DNA of 64,000 nt from Nanobdellota archaeon (GTDB lineage: Archaea > Nanobdellota > Nanobdellia > Pacearchaeales > GW2011-AR1): assembly GCA_013329055.1 (NCBI GenBank), contig DUKY01000012.1, forward strand, positions 38,088-102,087, read 5' to 3'. Below are positions 37,698 to 47,220 of this stretch, piece by piece (the first letter of the stretch is position 1; each line of letters opens with the position of its first letter). Under the pieces are notes generated by a model, which was not told where the DNA came from, ran no database searches, and worked only from the letters and a program-made list of their open reading frames with translations. The translations under genes were made by a program, and so were the position numbers.

Positions 37698-38792
37698 TCA
37701 ATTAAAACCAGGCAAATAAACTTCATCTTCAATTCTTAGTTTAGAAATAATAATAATCCCATAAATTAAAAAAGATCCTCCAAGAAGCAACACCGCAAAA
37801 ATTAAATTCTGTGAAAGCCCGAAATCCTGCAAATCTTTAGCAATTGCCAAAAAATTAAAACCTGAAAGCAAAAACGCCATTTCTTTCATAAATTTTCCTC
37901 CGATGAAAAATAATAAAATCGCAAGTAAAAAAGGAGCTAAAATTCCCCCAAGTAATACTAAAGAATTATCAATTTTGCCATCACATAAAACTTCTGTACG
38001 AAAAAAATCATCTTCATAAACAATCTTTCGATAATCACAATTATAAAATTTAGAGATGGAAAAGTGACCAAATTCATGAATCCCAATTGTTCCAATAAAA
38101 ATAAAATTAACAAAAATAATAATAAAAAATAAATGCCCTAAAATAACTAAAAAAGGAGGTCTGGGTCCTTTATTCAAATCTTCTTTAGAGACTAATGGAA
38201 TTTTTTGTAAATCTTTAATGAAAATGAAAATGAAAAAACAAAAAACTAAATTTAATAATAAATTAAGGAGATAAACATTTCCGATTTGAAAAATCAATAA
38301 AGTTTCAAAAGATAAACCCAATATTGAATAAAACATACCAAAATAACCCAAAGCTTGATAATTATCATCTCTAAAGATTAAATCCATAAAAAAAAGAAAC
38401 ATTAGTAAAAAAGAAATAATAATAATAAAATTTGCAAAAGTAGAAAAGGAATATAACATTGAACCAACACCAATTAAATAAAACATCAAAAGGTATAATA
38501 ATTTCTTATGTAAAGACATAAAATAGATAATTCTGAAAAATAATAAAGATTGAAATACAATCAAAAAAGAATATAAAAATAAAAAATCTTCAGGAGAATA
38601 ATTTAGAAAACCAAAAAACCATACAAAAGAAAAAAGAGACAAAAAAAGATATAATAAACCAATAACAAAAAAATAAAAAGAAATCTTGTGATAATCTTTA
38701 GTTTTATAAAATAAAAAGGATTTAACAGATAAAAAAATAAATATCCCAAGAGAGATAATAAAATTTAATAAAAATAAAATTTTCATTTCCAT
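37698..38792 (-). CDS. Polytopic membrane metalloprotease, site-2-protease (M50)-like
   Basis: This 364-residue protein has about ten hydrophobic helices. The zinc motif HEFGH occurs in IGIHEFGHFSISKFYNCDY near residue 240. A later helix carries FNFLAIAKDLQDFG, a possible third ligand equivalent to the LDG motif of M50. M50 enzymes cleave substrates inside the membrane. Placement between the giant protein and the surface operon suggests processing of signal anchors or surface proteins; this is inference. A TATA box lies 26 bp upstream of the ATG. Confidence 0.7.
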   Translation of the reverse strand: MEMKILFLLNFIISLGIFIFLSVKSFLFYKTKDYHKISFYFFVIGLLYLFLSLFSFVWFFGFLNYSPEDFLFLYSFLIVFQSLLFFRIIYFMSLHKKLLYLLMFYLIGVGSMLYSFSTFANFIIIISFLLMFLFFMDLIFRDDNYQALGYFGMFYSILGLSFETLLIFQIGNVYLLNLLLNLVFCFFIFIFIKDLQKIPLVSKEDLNKGPRPPFLVILGHLFFIIIFVNFIFIGTIGIHEFGHFSISKFYNCDYRKIVYEDDFFRTEVLCDGKIDNSLVLLGGILAPFLLAILLFFIGGKFMKEMAFLLSGFNFLAIAKDLQDFGLSQNLIFAVLLLGGSFLIYGIIIISKLRIEDEVYLPGFN

Positions 38793-38848
38793 ATAAGAAT
38801 ATTACTTCTGCATATTTATAAAACTATTTTTAGGATAAAGGAAATAAA

Positions 38849-40063
38849 TTAACCGCTTTCTTCTCCAAGAGTTGCTGAAATAACAATATTCCCTTGACAA
38901 TCTCCGGCAACACCCTCCGGAACATAAATTCTCCAATATGTCGAATTTACTGCTTCATTCAATAAATCATTTTGTCTAAAATTTAAACCAGTATTTTTTA
39001 TAACAGAACTTCCTGTTAAATTCAGATAATAATTGTTAAATTCACCAAAAGTTAATTCTCCAAAAGTAGAAGCAGTCAAATTATATCTTAAATAATCAAT
39101 AGAAATATTTTGATTATTACTACAATTCATCGCAAAATCATCTCCTTCATTAATGGCATAACCTAAAAGGCTAATATTAATTTTTGTATTGCCCATGTTT
39201 GTAATATTCATTATAGATTCATTTGAAACAAGCAAACTATCAACTTTACCAAAATCAAATGAAGAATTAACTTCTATCGAAAGCAATTGATTAATAAAAG
39301 TGCTGTCAGACTCATCACTTGAAGCAGAATAATTATCTTCTATAGTAAAATTGCACATCCAACTTTCAGAATTTGCATAATATTCTACCTCAAAATCGCA
39401 TAAAATTTGACTTTGATTTTCTGTTCCATAACTATCATTAACATAACAACTATTATTTGTATAGTGAGTATTATTATCATCTGAATCTCCATAAAAAGAA
39501 GAAGCTTCACCAAAAAATTCTGCAATTATATTAAACAAAGAATCTCCGTCATATTCCTCAATAATTACTTCACAAGTTACATTTCTTGTTGATGCAGCAA
39601 ATAAATCTATCTGATTAAGAGGAAAAATCAAATCATCATCAACACTTAAAGAAAGAATTGCCGGAGGACTATTTAAAGTAATATTCTCTGCAGTATCATA
39701 ACCTGCCCCGGTAACGATTACAGAGATATTTTTACTCAAATATCCATTCCCGGTATCATAAACTTTAATTTTTAATTCATCATCAATTTCACAAGGAGTA
39801 GATAATTGCTCACAATCAAACATATAAATATGATCTGCATTAGAATTGCCATTAATACCAATTATATCGGTTAAATTATCCTGTATGCCATTTAGAGGAT
39901 TCCATAAAACAACTTCGTGATCATTAGCAATTTCTCCGTCATGTGCGTCATTAACTATACCAACAATATAATGAGCAGAAGAACAAAAAGGTAAAACTAA
40001 TAAAATAATAAGTATTAAAAAAAAAGTCTTATTAATTATAGTAAGGTAATGATAATGAAACAT
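38849..40063 (-). CDS. Secreted surface protein: HY-VGIVNDA module + type-3 domain
   Basis: This 404-residue protein has a signal peptide (TFFLILIILLVLPFCSS) and then an N-terminal module starting AHYIVGIVNDAHDGEIANDH and including VVLWNPLNG, also present in the protein at 56093. Residues about 140-404 match the type-3 protein at 17481 (NTHYTNNSCYVND, EYYANSESWMCNF, NSTYWRIYVPEGVAGDC). The start overlaps the preceding gene by 32 bp, so translation is coupled. It ends the long surface operon that begins with the regulator at 46031. Confidence 0.75.
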   Translation of the reverse strand: MFHYHYLTIINKTFFLILIILLVLPFCSSAHYIVGIVNDAHDGEIANDHEVVLWNPLNGIQDNLTDIIGINGNSNADHIYMFDCEQLSTPCEIDDELKIKVYDTGNGYLSKNISVIVTGAGYDTAENITLNSPPAILSLSVDDDLIFPLNQIDLFAASTRNVTCEVIIEEYDGDSLFNIIAEFFGEASSFYGDSDDNNTHYTNNSCYVNDSYGTENQSQILCDFEVEYYANSESWMCNFTIEDNYSASSDESDSTFINQLLSIEVNSSFDFGKVDSLLVSNESIMNITNMGNTKINISLLGYAINEGDDFAMNCSNNQNISIDYLRYNLTASTFGELTFGEFNNYYLNLTGSSVIKNTGLNFRQNDLLNEAVNSTYWRIYVPEGVAGDCQGNIVISATLGEESG

Positions 40064-40355
40064 TTTCTTTTACAATAACCTCATAAGTTTTATTTGGAAA
40101 GATTACAAAATTTTCACCAATCCCTTCTAAAAAATTAACATATCCAACAATTTCATCTCCTTCTTGAAAACTAACTGCTTCAATTTCAGGATTTAGTTTT
40201 ACCAAAGTTTCAACATAAAAAGAATCAGTAATATTAAAAGTAACATTATTTTTTCCTTTAACTAAATCAATAGAATAATAATCAATAGATGAAATTACCG
40301 CAAAACAAATTAAAAATAAAGAAAAAGCAATCAAAAAAATAAAATTTAATTTCAT
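40032..40355 (-). CDS. Small secreted protein in the surface operon
   Basis: This 107-residue protein has a signal peptide (FIFLIAFSLFLICFAVI) and a short beta-rich mature part (KNNVTFNITDSFYVETLV, EGDEIVGYVNF). The ATG overlaps the upstream stop in an ATGA, with CGGAGTG just before it, and the 3' end overlaps the next gene by 32 bp. It is too small for a confident family call. Confidence 0.65.
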   Translation of the reverse strand: MKLNFIFLIAFSLFLICFAVISSIDYYSIDLVKGKNNVTFNITDSFYVETLVKLNPEIEAVSFQEGDEIVGYVNFLEGIGENFVIFPNKTYEVIVKENVSLSLPYYN

Positions 40356-42580
40356 TTTTTCACTCCGGAATTTAATTTTATATCTTCTTTAACTTTTTCA
40401 AAAACTTTTGAAACTTTATTTCTATGCGGGATAGATAAAGTTTGGTAAATCTTATCCAAATTCGAAATTAATTTTATATTTTTAGTTCTTATCAATTCGT
40501 CCAAACCTAATTCAAAATCAAAAACAGATATTTTTTCATGCAAATCTTCTAAGTCTTTATAAAGAACAACCTTTTCTTTTGAATCTAATAAAGCGTATTT
40601 TTTAGAAATATTAGAATAAATATTTTTAGCAAATTTAAGATCCTCTTCATTAAATAAACGATTTATTTTTTTTATTTGATCTAAAATTTGAAAATATTCA
40701 TCAGAAAAATTACTTTTTTTATTATAGAATAAATAAACAAATAAAACAGCAAACAATAAAATAACTGCAAACCCTCCGGCATACTTTGTTCGGTTTAAAT
40801 CCAGCAAAAAATAACCAGTAAGACTAAATGATGAATCTATTTCCTCATCAGCAATAGAAATAAAACCAACTTTTATTTCTCTCAATCTCTCAGGATTTAA
40901 ATTTGATTCAAAAGAATAAAAAATATTTTTTGAATCTGATTCAAAAGAAATAACTGAATCTTCTTTGATGGTATTAACATTAGAATTTCTAAAAGTTATA
41001 TCATTAATGCTTTCAATTATGTCTTGTGGAAAAACTTCAATAAAAGACTGATTCTCTTGCCTGTCAAGAATAGCATTAATATTCCTTTCGATAATTAAAA
41101 GTTTTCGATTAGTTCCATCAGAATATAAAATCTCAACTAAATAAAAATTACTTGCCATTTCTAAACCGGATTCATCAATAATTTTTAATGATTCTTTAAC
41201 GCTTTTATCAATTCTCTCTTTAGACATCAAAGGATCAAATTCAAATAAAAATTCTTCAATGGATTTTTCATCAAATAAATTTTTCATCGAATCTTCCTGT
41301 AAAATAATAATATCTTCAGGAACTTTTTTTCCAATAACATTCATTTTTACTCGGCAAGAAGCAATTTTACTATTAAGCTCATTCTCAGTTAAATCCTGTA
41401 ATTTATATTTTTCAACATCCTGCTTTAAAGAAATTAAATCAGATTTTGATTTATCGATTTCATTTTCCAGCTTTAAATTTAAAAATAAATCTTTTTCTTT
41501 TTGAGATTTAGTTGCAATAGAATTTTTTATTGCCATTAATTCTTCAATTGCAAAATCTATTTCAATCAAAAGATTATCAACACGCCCCATCAATTCTAAA
41601 GCCAAACCTGAAACATAAGTAACATTATTCAATAATGAAGTAGCATAAACCTGTGAAGATAATTCTCCCTCATTTCCTGCATCATCTATAACCGAAACAC
41701 GATAATAATAAGTTTTGCCGTCTTCAACCCATTGATCATTAAAAGAATTACTGCCTGAAGTTTTATAAAAATCAGTAAAATCAGGATTCGCCGATAAAGA
41801 ACGATAAATATTAAATTCTTTATAGTCCCCATTATAATGCCAATCCAATTTTATCTCTCCATCATAGCCAACTGCAACAATTTCTAAAATTGTTGGAGGG
41901 TTTATTGTATCTACTTTAACGACCCCTCCTGAAAGAATTTTTGTCCCTTGTCTTCCTTCTAAATCATTTGCTTTAAAATCAAAAGAAATCACACCTTCAC
42001 CAAAATTTTTATCAATTGACAAATAACCTTTCCAAAATTTTTCATTGCCTAAAAGAGGGATAGGAGTTTTTACTAAACCTCCATCCATAGAGTAGGACAA
42101 GGTCGGTGCAAAAGATACAATCTTTGAAGTAATCAAACTAATTTCAACTATCCCTTCACTCAAAGGCTCTTCTTTTGAAAAAATAATTTGAGCATTAACA
42201 AGAGAATTGATACGTAATATAATTGATAATTCAGTTTCATTTCCAATAAAGCCTATTGATTCATCAATACATTTAACATAATAACGATAGATTCCATCCC
42301 CTAAACCCGTAAAACTTTTTTGATGTAATTTCCCAAGACTTGAATCAAAATTCATTTCCATATTTTCATAAGAAACGCCTTTAGATAAACTATATTTGCA
42401 ATGAGCATCAAAATTAGTAGCAACTTTTACTAAAACATCTGAAAAGTCTAAAGAATTTTCAAAAGAATTATTTATAGATGAATTATAAATAAATTGAACA
42501 GATTGATCTTTTGCAGAGATAAAATAAAAATTATGAATAAATAAAAAAGACAATAAAAGAAATAAAATTAATTTTTTCAT
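40352..42580 (-). CDS. Membrane-anchored surface protein with FN3 domain and cytoplasmic tail
   Basis: This 742-residue protein has a signal peptide (FLLLSFLFIHNFYFISA), beta-sandwich domains to about 220, and a fibronectin-III-like domain at about 225-315 (KLDWHYNGDYKEFNIYRS ... YYYRVSVIDDAGNEGE). A coiled-coil stretch covers about 325-410. A single membrane helix near 605-625 (AGGFAVILLFAVLFVYLFY) precedes a charged helical cytoplasmic tail of about 115 residues. Its start overlaps the previous stop (TAATG). It could link the surface lattice to the cytoplasm. Confidence 0.75.
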   Translation of the reverse strand: MKKLILFLLLSFLFIHNFYFISAKDQSVQFIYNSSINNSFENSLDFSDVLVKVATNFDAHCKYSLSKGVSYENMEMNFDSSLGKLHQKSFTGLGDGIYRYYVKCIDESIGFIGNETELSIILRINSLVNAQIIFSKEEPLSEGIVEISLITSKIVSFAPTLSYSMDGGLVKTPIPLLGNEKFWKGYLSIDKNFGEGVISFDFKANDLEGRQGTKILSGGVVKVDTINPPTILEIVAVGYDGEIKLDWHYNGDYKEFNIYRSLSANPDFTDFYKTSGSNSFNDQWVEDGKTYYYRVSVIDDAGNEGELSSQVYATSLLNNVTYVSGLALELMGRVDNLLIEIDFAIEELMAIKNSIATKSQKEKDLFLNLKLENEIDKSKSDLISLKQDVEKYKLQDLTENELNSKIASCRVKMNVIGKKVPEDIIILQEDSMKNLFDEKSIEEFLFEFDPLMSKERIDKSVKESLKIIDESGLEMASNFYLVEILYSDGTNRKLLIIERNINAILDRQENQSFIEVFPQDIIESINDITFRNSNVNTIKEDSVISFESDSKNIFYSFESNLNPERLREIKVGFISIADEEIDSSFSLTGYFLLDLNRTKYAGGFAVILLFAVLFVYLFYNKKSNFSDEYFQILDQIKKINRLFNEEDLKFAKNIYSNISKKYALLDSKEKVVLYKDLEDLHEKISVFDFELGLDELIRTKNIKLISNLDKIYQTLSIPHRNKVSKVFEKVKEDIKLNSGVKK

Positions 42581-43806
42581 TATCTTAAACCCCTTAATTT
42601 ATTTAGGTAAATTTTTCTTTCTTTCCTTATTTTATAAAAAAGGATAGATATTACCAAGATAAAACAAATATAAATAAAAGGCAAAAATAATTTGGAAATA
42701 AAATTCTTATCAGAAATCGCTTCTAAAATTGCACTTGATTCAAAAGTTTTTTTACCGCTATAATAAACTCTTCCGCTAATTACATATTGACCGGCTTTTT
42801 GCGGGGTAAAATAAAAATTAAATTTATCCACTTCATTTATACCAATATTTAATTTTTCACTTTCTAAAATTTGAACAATCCTGCCCCCTAAAGAAATTTT
42901 TCCTTTAAATTGAGCCTCAACTTCTTTTTCACCTTGATTTTTAAAATTAACAATAATAGTAGTTGTATCGCCTACATTCATTTTTCCGGGAGTTAAAATT
43001 CCTAAAAGCTCCCCCTTAACAGTTAAAGCACCTTCTTTTAAAATATCAAAAGTCAAAAGTTCATTTGAATAACATTCTAAAACAGAAACACTCGACCAAT
43101 ATTGACCCAAATCTAAACCTTTTGAATCTAATCTAAATTCGATATTCCCGTCTAAAGTCGGTAAAATTTCATTCGCAATTAATTCTTCAGTTTTTAATAT
43201 TTCAATTTGATCCTGATCCCAAATCTCAACTAAAACAGTAGGTTTTAATCGAACATTCCCGCTATTTAAAACATTCATTTTTAAAATAATATCATCACCT
43301 TCTTCAACAGAAAGAATATCAAAATCTTTAGCAGAACAACTTACTTCTTCAATATCAGTAACTTGAACTTTAATTGCCAAATCTAATGATGAAATTATTT
43401 TTCCAACAACCCCTTCACCAGATTCACCATCAAGACTGCTGGTTAATACTCTTAAAAAACCGGAATAATTTCCGTTCGGAATATCACTAGGAGGAGTCAC
43501 AGAAATTTTAAGATAATAAGGTTTATCTTTTGAAACAGTAATATTTTTTTTTGTGAAATTCAACCATTCAGCAATTTCACCTCTTGCACTTAATTCAAGA
43601 TTAATTAGATAATCAGTATCCGCAGAAATCACAGCAGTTTTTTCGGAATAACCATTTCTCATAACATTTTCAAAACTCATTTTTGCAGGACTTAAACCAA
43701 CATTCGCACAGGAAACAAAACTTAACATAAAAAGAAAATTAAATAAAATTACAATTAATAAAAAACCTTTTCTAAAATACACTTTTCTTACTTTTCTTTC
43801 TATCAT
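42580..43806 (-). CDS. Membrane-anchored Ig-like/CARDB-type protein
   Basis: The ATG at 43806 (408 residues) follows GAGG with a 7-bp spacer and removes an overlap with the upstream gene. A signal (FLLIVILFNFLFMLSFVSC) is followed by three beta-sandwich domains of the NEW3/CARDB kind (VGLSPAKMSFENVMRNGY, LNSGNVRLKPTVLVEIWD, GKMNVGDTTTIIVNFKNQG). A C-terminal membrane helix (LFLPFIYICFILVISILFY) has a short basic tail. Such proteins are common structural partners in archaeal envelopes. Confidence 0.75.
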   Translation of the reverse strand: MIERKVRKVYFRKGFLLIVILFNFLFMLSFVSCANVGLSPAKMSFENVMRNGYSEKTAVISADTDYLINLELSARGEIAEWLNFTKKNITVSKDKPYYLKISVTPPSDIPNGNYSGFLRVLTSSLDGESGEGVVGKIISSLDLAIKVQVTDIEEVSCSAKDFDILSVEEGDDIILKMNVLNSGNVRLKPTVLVEIWDQDQIEILKTEELIANEILPTLDGNIEFRLDSKGLDLGQYWSSVSVLECYSNELLTFDILKEGALTVKGELLGILTPGKMNVGDTTTIIVNFKNQGEKEVEAQFKGKISLGGRIVQILESEKLNIGINEVDKFNFYFTPQKAGQYVISGRVYYSGKKTFESSAILEAISDKNFISKLFLPFIYICFILVISILFYKIRKERKIYLNKLRGLR

Positions 43807-43840
43807 TCGTTTTCCTCGCGAGTCCTTTTTAATATAAAAC

Positions 43841-44614
43841 TTAATCAATTTCTATATAAGTATAATAAGCTGTTGAACTTGAAAAACCACTTGAACCATT
43901 TTCAGGAACAATCATTTGAAAATCATATTTTGATCCGTCATATCCTGTAATATCCTCTTCCATAATCGTAGCATAAACAGTATTTACTCCGTCACTTAAA
44001 GCCATCTCTTCAAAACTTGAATCTTGTGCTACATCATTGACGTAAGTATTTATTGTAGGACAAGTATTAGCAGGGATAAAGACAGAACCAACCCAAAGAG
44101 AATCATGGGTCCCGGATGCAGATGCATTAAAAGTTTTATTCAATTGATCATTAACATTATTATGGTACATCAAAGAAGCTTCAGTATTCAAATAAGTTGC
44201 ATTCGAACAATTAACACTTGCCCAAGTAATTGCACCAGACTGCCTTGTTGCATAAACCCTGCCTGTAATTGTTGCAATACTCCAGTCATAAATTGTTGCA
44301 CCTGTTGAATCATCTAAAGTGAAACTGCCTGTAACATTTCCAATAAACGCTTTCCATCTGGAATTTTGAACAGTTGAAGATAAATTAAAAGTTGAAAGAT
44401 ATCCTCCTGAAACATTAAACATTTTAGTTCCAACTGCAGACTTTGTTTCGTTTGTTACACTGGTAAGAGTATCAGAACCGCTTGGATTTGCAGCAAATAA
44501 AAAATTTAATGATAAAAATATCATTGTTATAACGATTAATATTAAACTTCCATTTACAAATATCTTAAGATTTCGTTTTTCAATATTTTGTTTAAATTTT
44601 TTTTCAATTTCCAT
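43841..44614 (-). CDS. Secreted surface protein, type-2 paralogue
   Basis: I use the ATG at 44614 (257 residues); an in-frame GTG at 44632 is the alternative, and neither has a strong ribosome site. It is highly similar to the protein at 18492-19256 (SRWKAFIGNVTGSFTLDD, TGRVYATRQSGAITW, SLWVGSVFIPANTCP, DSSFEEMALSDGVNT), with the same mature start AANPSG. It follows the type-1 gene as in the locus at 18-20 kb. Confidence 0.75.
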   Translation of the reverse strand: MEIEKKFKQNIEKRNLKIFVNGSLILIVITMIFLSLNFLFAANPSGSDTLTSVTNETKSAVGTKMFNVSGGYLSTFNLSSTVQNSRWKAFIGNVTGSFTLDDSTGATIYDWSIATITGRVYATRQSGAITWASVNCSNATYLNTEASLMYHNNVNDQLNKTFNASASGTHDSLWVGSVFIPANTCPTINTYVNDVAQDSSFEEMALSDGVNTVYATIMEEDITGYDGSKYDFQMIVPENGSSGFSSSTAYYTYIEID

Positions 44615-44692
44615 CTTTTTTCGTGTTTTCACTTTACTTTTTTCCTTTCCGTTTTCCGCATAAAAAAATAAAAAATAAAAAATAAAATAGGC

Positions 44693-45409
44693 TTATTCTA
44701 GTTCAACAAAGAAATAATATGGTCTTGTTGAAGTGTCAGCATTATGACCGTCTTCTAAGACAATCATTTGAAAATCATGGCTAGCACTATCAAATCCAAG
44801 CATATTTTCTTCTAAGATTGACGCAAAAATAGTTTCATTGCTTCCGCCCTTTAGTAATACTTCTTCAAATTCCGCATTAACACCTGCACCGGTATCACCG
44901 TAAATTCTGGTAGACATGCATGTATTGGTGTTAATCAAAACATTATTCACATAAAATGCATCATGGTCTTGTAAACTAAATGTTTCATCAATACCATCCA
45001 CATCATTATTAGCAATATTATATTCCAATTCTAAATTTGAAGTAAATGTTGTATTATTGTAACATTGTGTTCCAACCCAATTAATTGAATTATTCACTGA
45101 AGCATAAATTTCACCTTCAGGACTTGCTAAAGACCAGTTATACATTACATTATCACTTCCATCAGCTAGTTGAACAGTACCAGTTACATTTCCAAAATAA
45201 CCTTGCCAAGTCTGAGTTGTAACAGTACTTGCTACACCCATTTCAGTCACATTACCTGCAATTGCAGAATGACTTCCGGCAACATCTAATGAACCTGTTT
45301 CATTGCTAATACTGGTTAACGATGCTCCTGAAGGAGAAATTGCTAAAACTAAACTTGGTAAAGCAAGAGTTACTAAAGATATAAATAAAATTAGAGAGAG
45401 TTTATTCAT
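44693..45409 (-). CDS. Secreted surface protein, type-1 paralogue
   Basis: I favour the ATG at 45409 (238 residues), 11 bp after a perfect GGAGG; the ATG at 45418 leaves only 2 bp. The signal LSLILFISLVTLALPSLVLA is followed by ISPSGASLTSISN. It shares WQGYFGNVTGTVQLADGSD, WSLASPEGEIYASVN and EFEEVLLKGGSNETIFAS with the proteins at 19337 and 46214. It overlaps the end of the regulator gene, linking its translation to that of the regulator. Confidence 0.75.
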   Translation of the reverse strand: MNKLSLILFISLVTLALPSLVLAISPSGASLTSISNETGSLDVAGSHSAIAGNVTEMGVASTVTTQTWQGYFGNVTGTVQLADGSDNVMYNWSLASPEGEIYASVNNSINWVGTQCYNNTTFTSNLELEYNIANNDVDGIDETFSLQDHDAFYVNNVLINTNTCMSTRIYGDTGAGVNAEFEEVLLKGGSNETIFASILEENMLGFDSASHDFQMIVLEDGHNADTSTRPYYFFVELE

Positions 45410-46031
45410 CTTTTTCATCACCTCCTTTCAACATATGTTGAGAATCAAGTAAATCAAGTGAATCATACAAGACCACAAGATTCTCTCGTGTAAATTTATT
45501 TAATTGAGTTTTAGAAATAAAATCAAAATCAATCTTTTGCTGGAAATTTTTAATAAAAGCACCAATTTTAGACTTCAAAACCTTTGAGTCAGAAACTAAC
45601 ACCAACTTTGGAACTTTCCCTGATTGGTCAATAAAAGCTCCGTCAAATTCATCTAAATCTTCTTCTAATTTAAATAATAATTTAACAAAAAGATCATGCA
45701 AAGATACATCATCAAGCATCCAAATGCTTAATATCCTTTTATGATGAGGAGTTAAATAAATAATTTTTTTTTCAGAATTTTTCCTTGTTAAAAGGGTAAT
45801 ATAGACTAATTCATTTGAAATGCTAAAAACAGTACGGGGTTTTCCTTTTAATACTGAACCGGTTTTCTGTTTTTTAATTAACCTCGCTGCATCAAGCAAT
45901 TTTAACTGCTGGCTTACATAAGAAACAGTTGTACTCAATTTTTCTGCAATTTCAATTGGGGAAGAGGGATTTTCAGCCACAATTTGCAATATTTCCCACC
46001 TCTGAGAAGTAAGAAAAGAATCGAAATCCAT
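45402..46031 (-). CDS. Winged-HTH regulator heading the surface operon
   Basis: This 209-residue protein starts with an ArsR-like helix-turn-helix (FLTSQRWEILQIVAENPSSP, EIAEKLSTTVSYVSQQLKLL), a wing (KKQKTGSVLKGKPRTVFSI), and a C-terminal alpha/beta region of about 120 residues that may sense a ligand. It is the first gene of an operon that continues through 38849. A TATA-like CATTTAAATAG about 26 bp before the ATG indicates a leaderless transcript. Its last codons contain the ribosome site of the first surface gene. It probably controls the operon. Confidence 0.75.
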   Translation of the reverse strand: MDFDSFLTSQRWEILQIVAENPSSPIEIAEKLSTTVSYVSQQLKLLDAARLIKKQKTGSVLKGKPRTVFSISNELVYITLLTRKNSEKKIIYLTPHHKRILSIWMLDDVSLHDLFVKLLFKLEEDLDEFDGAFIDQSGKVPKLVLVSDSKVLKSKIGAFIKNFQQKIDFDFISKTQLNKFTRENLVVLYDSLDLLDSQHMLKGGDEKDE

Positions 46032-46213
46032 GATGTAAAAAATAACAATCGCTATTTAAATGTTTTGTTTAATTAATACATTAAGCAATTAAATTCTTTA
46101 TTTAAATTTATTTAAAAAAATCTTAAATTCTTAATTTTTATAAATTTAATAGAATAAGGAATTAAAGAGACTATTTAATTTAATACTAAATTAGTAAAGG
46201 GAATAAAGGAAGA

Positions 46214-46942
46214 TTATTGCAGTTCTACATAAAAGTAATAAGGCCTTGTAGCAGTATCAGTTCCATGACCATCTTCTAAAACTAACATTTGAAAATCATG
46301 TGAAGCATCGTTAAAACCAAGCATATCTTCTTCTAAGATTGATGCAAAAATAGTTTCATTGCTTCCACCCTTTAGTAATACTTCTTCAAATTCCTCGTTA
46401 ACTCCTGCACCAGTATCACCATAAATTCTTGTTGACATACAAGTATTAGTATTAATTAAAATATTATTCACATAAAATGCATCATGATCTTGCATATTAA
46501 ATGTTTCATCAATACCATCGACATCATCACTTAAGATATTATATTCCAATTCTAAATTTGAAGTAAATGTTGTATTATTATAACATTGTGTTCCAACCCA
46601 ATTAATAGAACTATTAACTGAAGCATAAATTTCACCCTCAGGACTTGCTAGTGACCAATTATACATTACATTATCACTTCCGTCAGCTAGTTGAAGAGTA
46701 CCTGAGACATTACCAAAATAACCTTGCCATGATTGAGTAGTAGAAAAACCTACAATATTTATCTCTGTAACATTTCCGGCAATAGCAGCAACACCCTGAG
46801 CAACATCAGCGGGAGCAGTAGAATTAGAAATGCTTGTAAGAGAACCTCCGGACGGAATTACAGCAAAAACAAACCCAAAATTTATCACAGATATCAAAAG
46901 AACAATTAAAAAAATATTTATTTTATTAAGTTTAAATTCCAT
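46214..46942 (-). CDS. Secreted surface protein, type-1 paralogue
   Basis: The ATG at 46942 (242 residues) is chosen because AGGTGAT lies just upstream and it gives the same signal-peptide length as the paralogues (KINIFLIVLLISVINFGFVF, then AVIPSGGSL). An earlier ATG at 46990 overlaps the stop of the small RHH gene and could be used by coupling. The core SWQGYFGNVSGTLQLADGS, WSLASPEGEIYASVN, EEFEEVLLKGGSNETIFAS and HDFQMLVLEDGHG are shared with 19337. It lies upstream of the regulator of the big operon but is separately promoted. Confidence 0.75.
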   Translation of the reverse strand: MEFKLNKINIFLIVLLISVINFGFVFAVIPSGGSLTSISNSTAPADVAQGVAAIAGNVTEINIVGFSTTQSWQGYFGNVSGTLQLADGSDNVMYNWSLASPEGEIYASVNSSINWVGTQCYNNTTFTSNLELEYNILSDDVDGIDETFNMQDHDAFYVNNILINTNTCMSTRIYGDTGAGVNEEFEEVLLKGGSNETIFASILEEDMLGFNDASHDFQMLVLEDGHGTDTATRPYYFYVELQ

Positions 46943-46986
46943 AATATCACCTAAAAAATCAAGAGAAAAATAATTAATAAACATTC

Positions 46987-47139
46987 TCATTTTTCCATCT
47001 CCAATTCTAATAATTTTAAAACAGCAATTTGAATAAACTGCTTATCAGTAGGATACTTAATCTTATTTATCTTCTTTCCTTCTCTGAACTTTTTTACTTC
47101 TTTTAAAAGATAATCATCAATTCTAACTTTTTTATCCAT
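46987..47139 (-). CDS. Small ribbon-helix-helix-like DNA-binding protein (50 aa)
   Basis: This short frame begins MDKKVRIDDYLLKEVKKFRE and ends QIAVLKLLELEMEK. A short N-terminal strand (KVRIDDY) is followed by two helices, the size and pattern of RHH/CopG regulators. Its stop overlaps the ATG at 46990 in an ATGA. Three 11-bp repeats lie immediately upstream of its start. It probably regulates itself and the downstream type-1 surface gene. Confidence 0.6.
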   Translation of the reverse strand: MDKKVRIDDYLLKEVKKFREGKKINKIKYPTDKQFIQIAVLKLLELEMEK

Positions 47140-47141
47140 TT

Positions 47142-47174
47142 TTTATGAACCCAATATGTACCCTTAATGTACCC
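47142..47174. promoter_or_regulatory. Three tandem 11-bp repeats, candidate RHH operator
   Basis: Units at 47142-47152, 47153-47163 and 47164-47174 share ATGNACCC (ATGAACCC, ATGTACCC, ATGTACCC) spaced one helical turn apart. They sit between a TATA-like TTTAAATATC and the ATG of the RHH-like gene. Confidence 0.55.
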
Positions 47175-47220
47175 AAGATATTTAAACTTAACGATTCTCT
47201 CGAAAAAATATGCTAAAGTA

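Noticed and set aside
45429-45440. CAACATATGTTG palindrome as an operator of the surface operon
   Set aside because: It lies within the last codons of the regulator gene and only one copy was seen; could be chance.
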